64,000 nt of DNA, taken from Pipra filicauda (Eukaryota > Chordata > Aves > Passeriformes > Pipridae). Below the pieces are notes generated by a model that ran no database searches, was not told where the DNA came from, and saw nothing but the letters and a program-made list of their open reading frames with translations. Shown one piece after another: positions 63,571 to 64,000 of the stretch (positions are counted from its first letter, which is position 1; the number at the start of each line of letters is the position of its first letter). The DNA lies in NCBI RefSeq assembly GCF_003945595.2, contig NW_024104770.1, forward strand, positions 1 to 64,000, written 5' to 3'. A program made the position numbers and the translations under genes.

Positions 63571-64000
63571 TCAGTGTCCAGAAATCATGGCCAGGGCCCA
63601 GTTTTTGAGGGCCAGGGTTGTGTTTTGCAGGTAAATCCAAGAAGAATAGGTGAAACTCGTCAGGTGGTCCCTCACGCACTCCCATGTCACGTCCCCACTG
63701 GAAAAGCAAGAAGGGGTTATGGGGGGGGAGCCAGAGGCAGGAGGGGCGACACAGGGGGGATACAGGAGCCCCTGGGGCAGGGTGATGCTGGCCCTGGTGC
63801 CACGTGCCCAAGGGCAGGACGAGGAGCCATCCCCCAACAGGGACGGAGGTGGCTGCTACACTGAGGGAGCCCCTGGGGGAGTGGAGCCCAAGGGACCCTG
63901 GGGGACCCCGCGGGGGGTTCTGCTCACTTGCAGGAGTCGAGGCAGCGCTGCCAGCCCTGCTGCAGCGCCGAGGCCAGGCCCTGCAGCAGCGGCACCAGGC
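63571..64000 (-). CDS. TMEM214: TMEM214, C-terminal exons (partial)
   Basis: ER multi-pass/anchor protein that in mammals recruits procaspase-4 during ER-stress death. Two exons are seen: 64000-63928 (incomplete, LVPLLQGLASALQQGWQRCLDSC) and the last exon 63697-63571 (GDVTWECVRDHLTSFTYSSW...ALKNWALAMISGH), stop at 63571. Donor (CTGCAA then gtgagc) and acceptor (cttttccag) agree in phase. The name rests on this C terminus plus its place next to AGBL5, which matches mammalian order. The rest of the gene lies beyond the right edge. Confidence 0.8.

Overview
The window looks like bird nuclear DNA, probably a passerine, from a GC-rich, gene-dense chromosome. The reasons are short introns, several CR1 LINE 3' ends, avian-type endogenous retrovirus (ERV) debris, and a gene order that mirrors human 2p23.3: CAD, ATRAID, SLC5A6, PREB, CGREF1, KHK, EMILIN1, OST4, AGBL5, TMEM214. 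Each of these genes has the orientation expected relative to its neighbours in that block. Exon models were built by hand from splice sites and reading-frame continuity. For ATRAID, SLC5A6, PREB, CGREF1, KHK, EMILIN1 and AGBL5 the joined coding length is an exact multiple of three and ends at a stop codon. Species and family assignments rest on recognition, not on a database search.

Layout. 1-5909 (-): 5' part of CAD, the first three enzymes of pyrimidine synthesis, running off the left edge; its exon 3 is cut short by unrelated sequence. 6.3-12.3 kb: four identical 164-nt U1 snRNA genes in alternating orientation, each with an octamer-bearing snRNA promoter and a 3' box, interleaved with a probable solo LTR and an ERV pol remnant. 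12.7-14.8 kb (-): ATRAID, sharing a CpG/E-box divergent promoter with SLC5A6 (17.4-20.6 kb, +), the multivitamin transporter. 21.5-24.7 kb (+): PREB/Sec12. 25.8-27.6 kb (+): CGREF1, convergent with KHK (27.9-30.5 kb, -), ketohexokinase.

31-41 kb is a gene desert of retroviral remnants: one LTR-like stretch in plus orientation, a gag-pol carcass in minus orientation, and a CR1 end. 42.3-48.9 kb (-): EMILIN1 in eight exons. 51.0 kb (+): the 37-codon OST4 gene. 51.4-62.5 kb (-): AGBL5/CCP5 with two alternative 3' ends, three CR1 fragments and a minisatellite that copies one of its own splice acceptors. 62.93-63.00 kb (-): a tRNA-like Pol III unit. 63.6-64.0 kb (-): the last exons of TMEM214, running off the right edge.

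The protein genes are independent housekeeping or tissue genes, not a pathway cluster. PREB and OST4 serve the ER, CAD and KHK are metabolic, and EMILIN1 is extracellular. The most unusual signal is the U1 array: all copies carry the same changes in the loops that normally bind U1-70K and U1A, while the 5' splice-site-pairing end, the Sm site and the promoter elements are intact.
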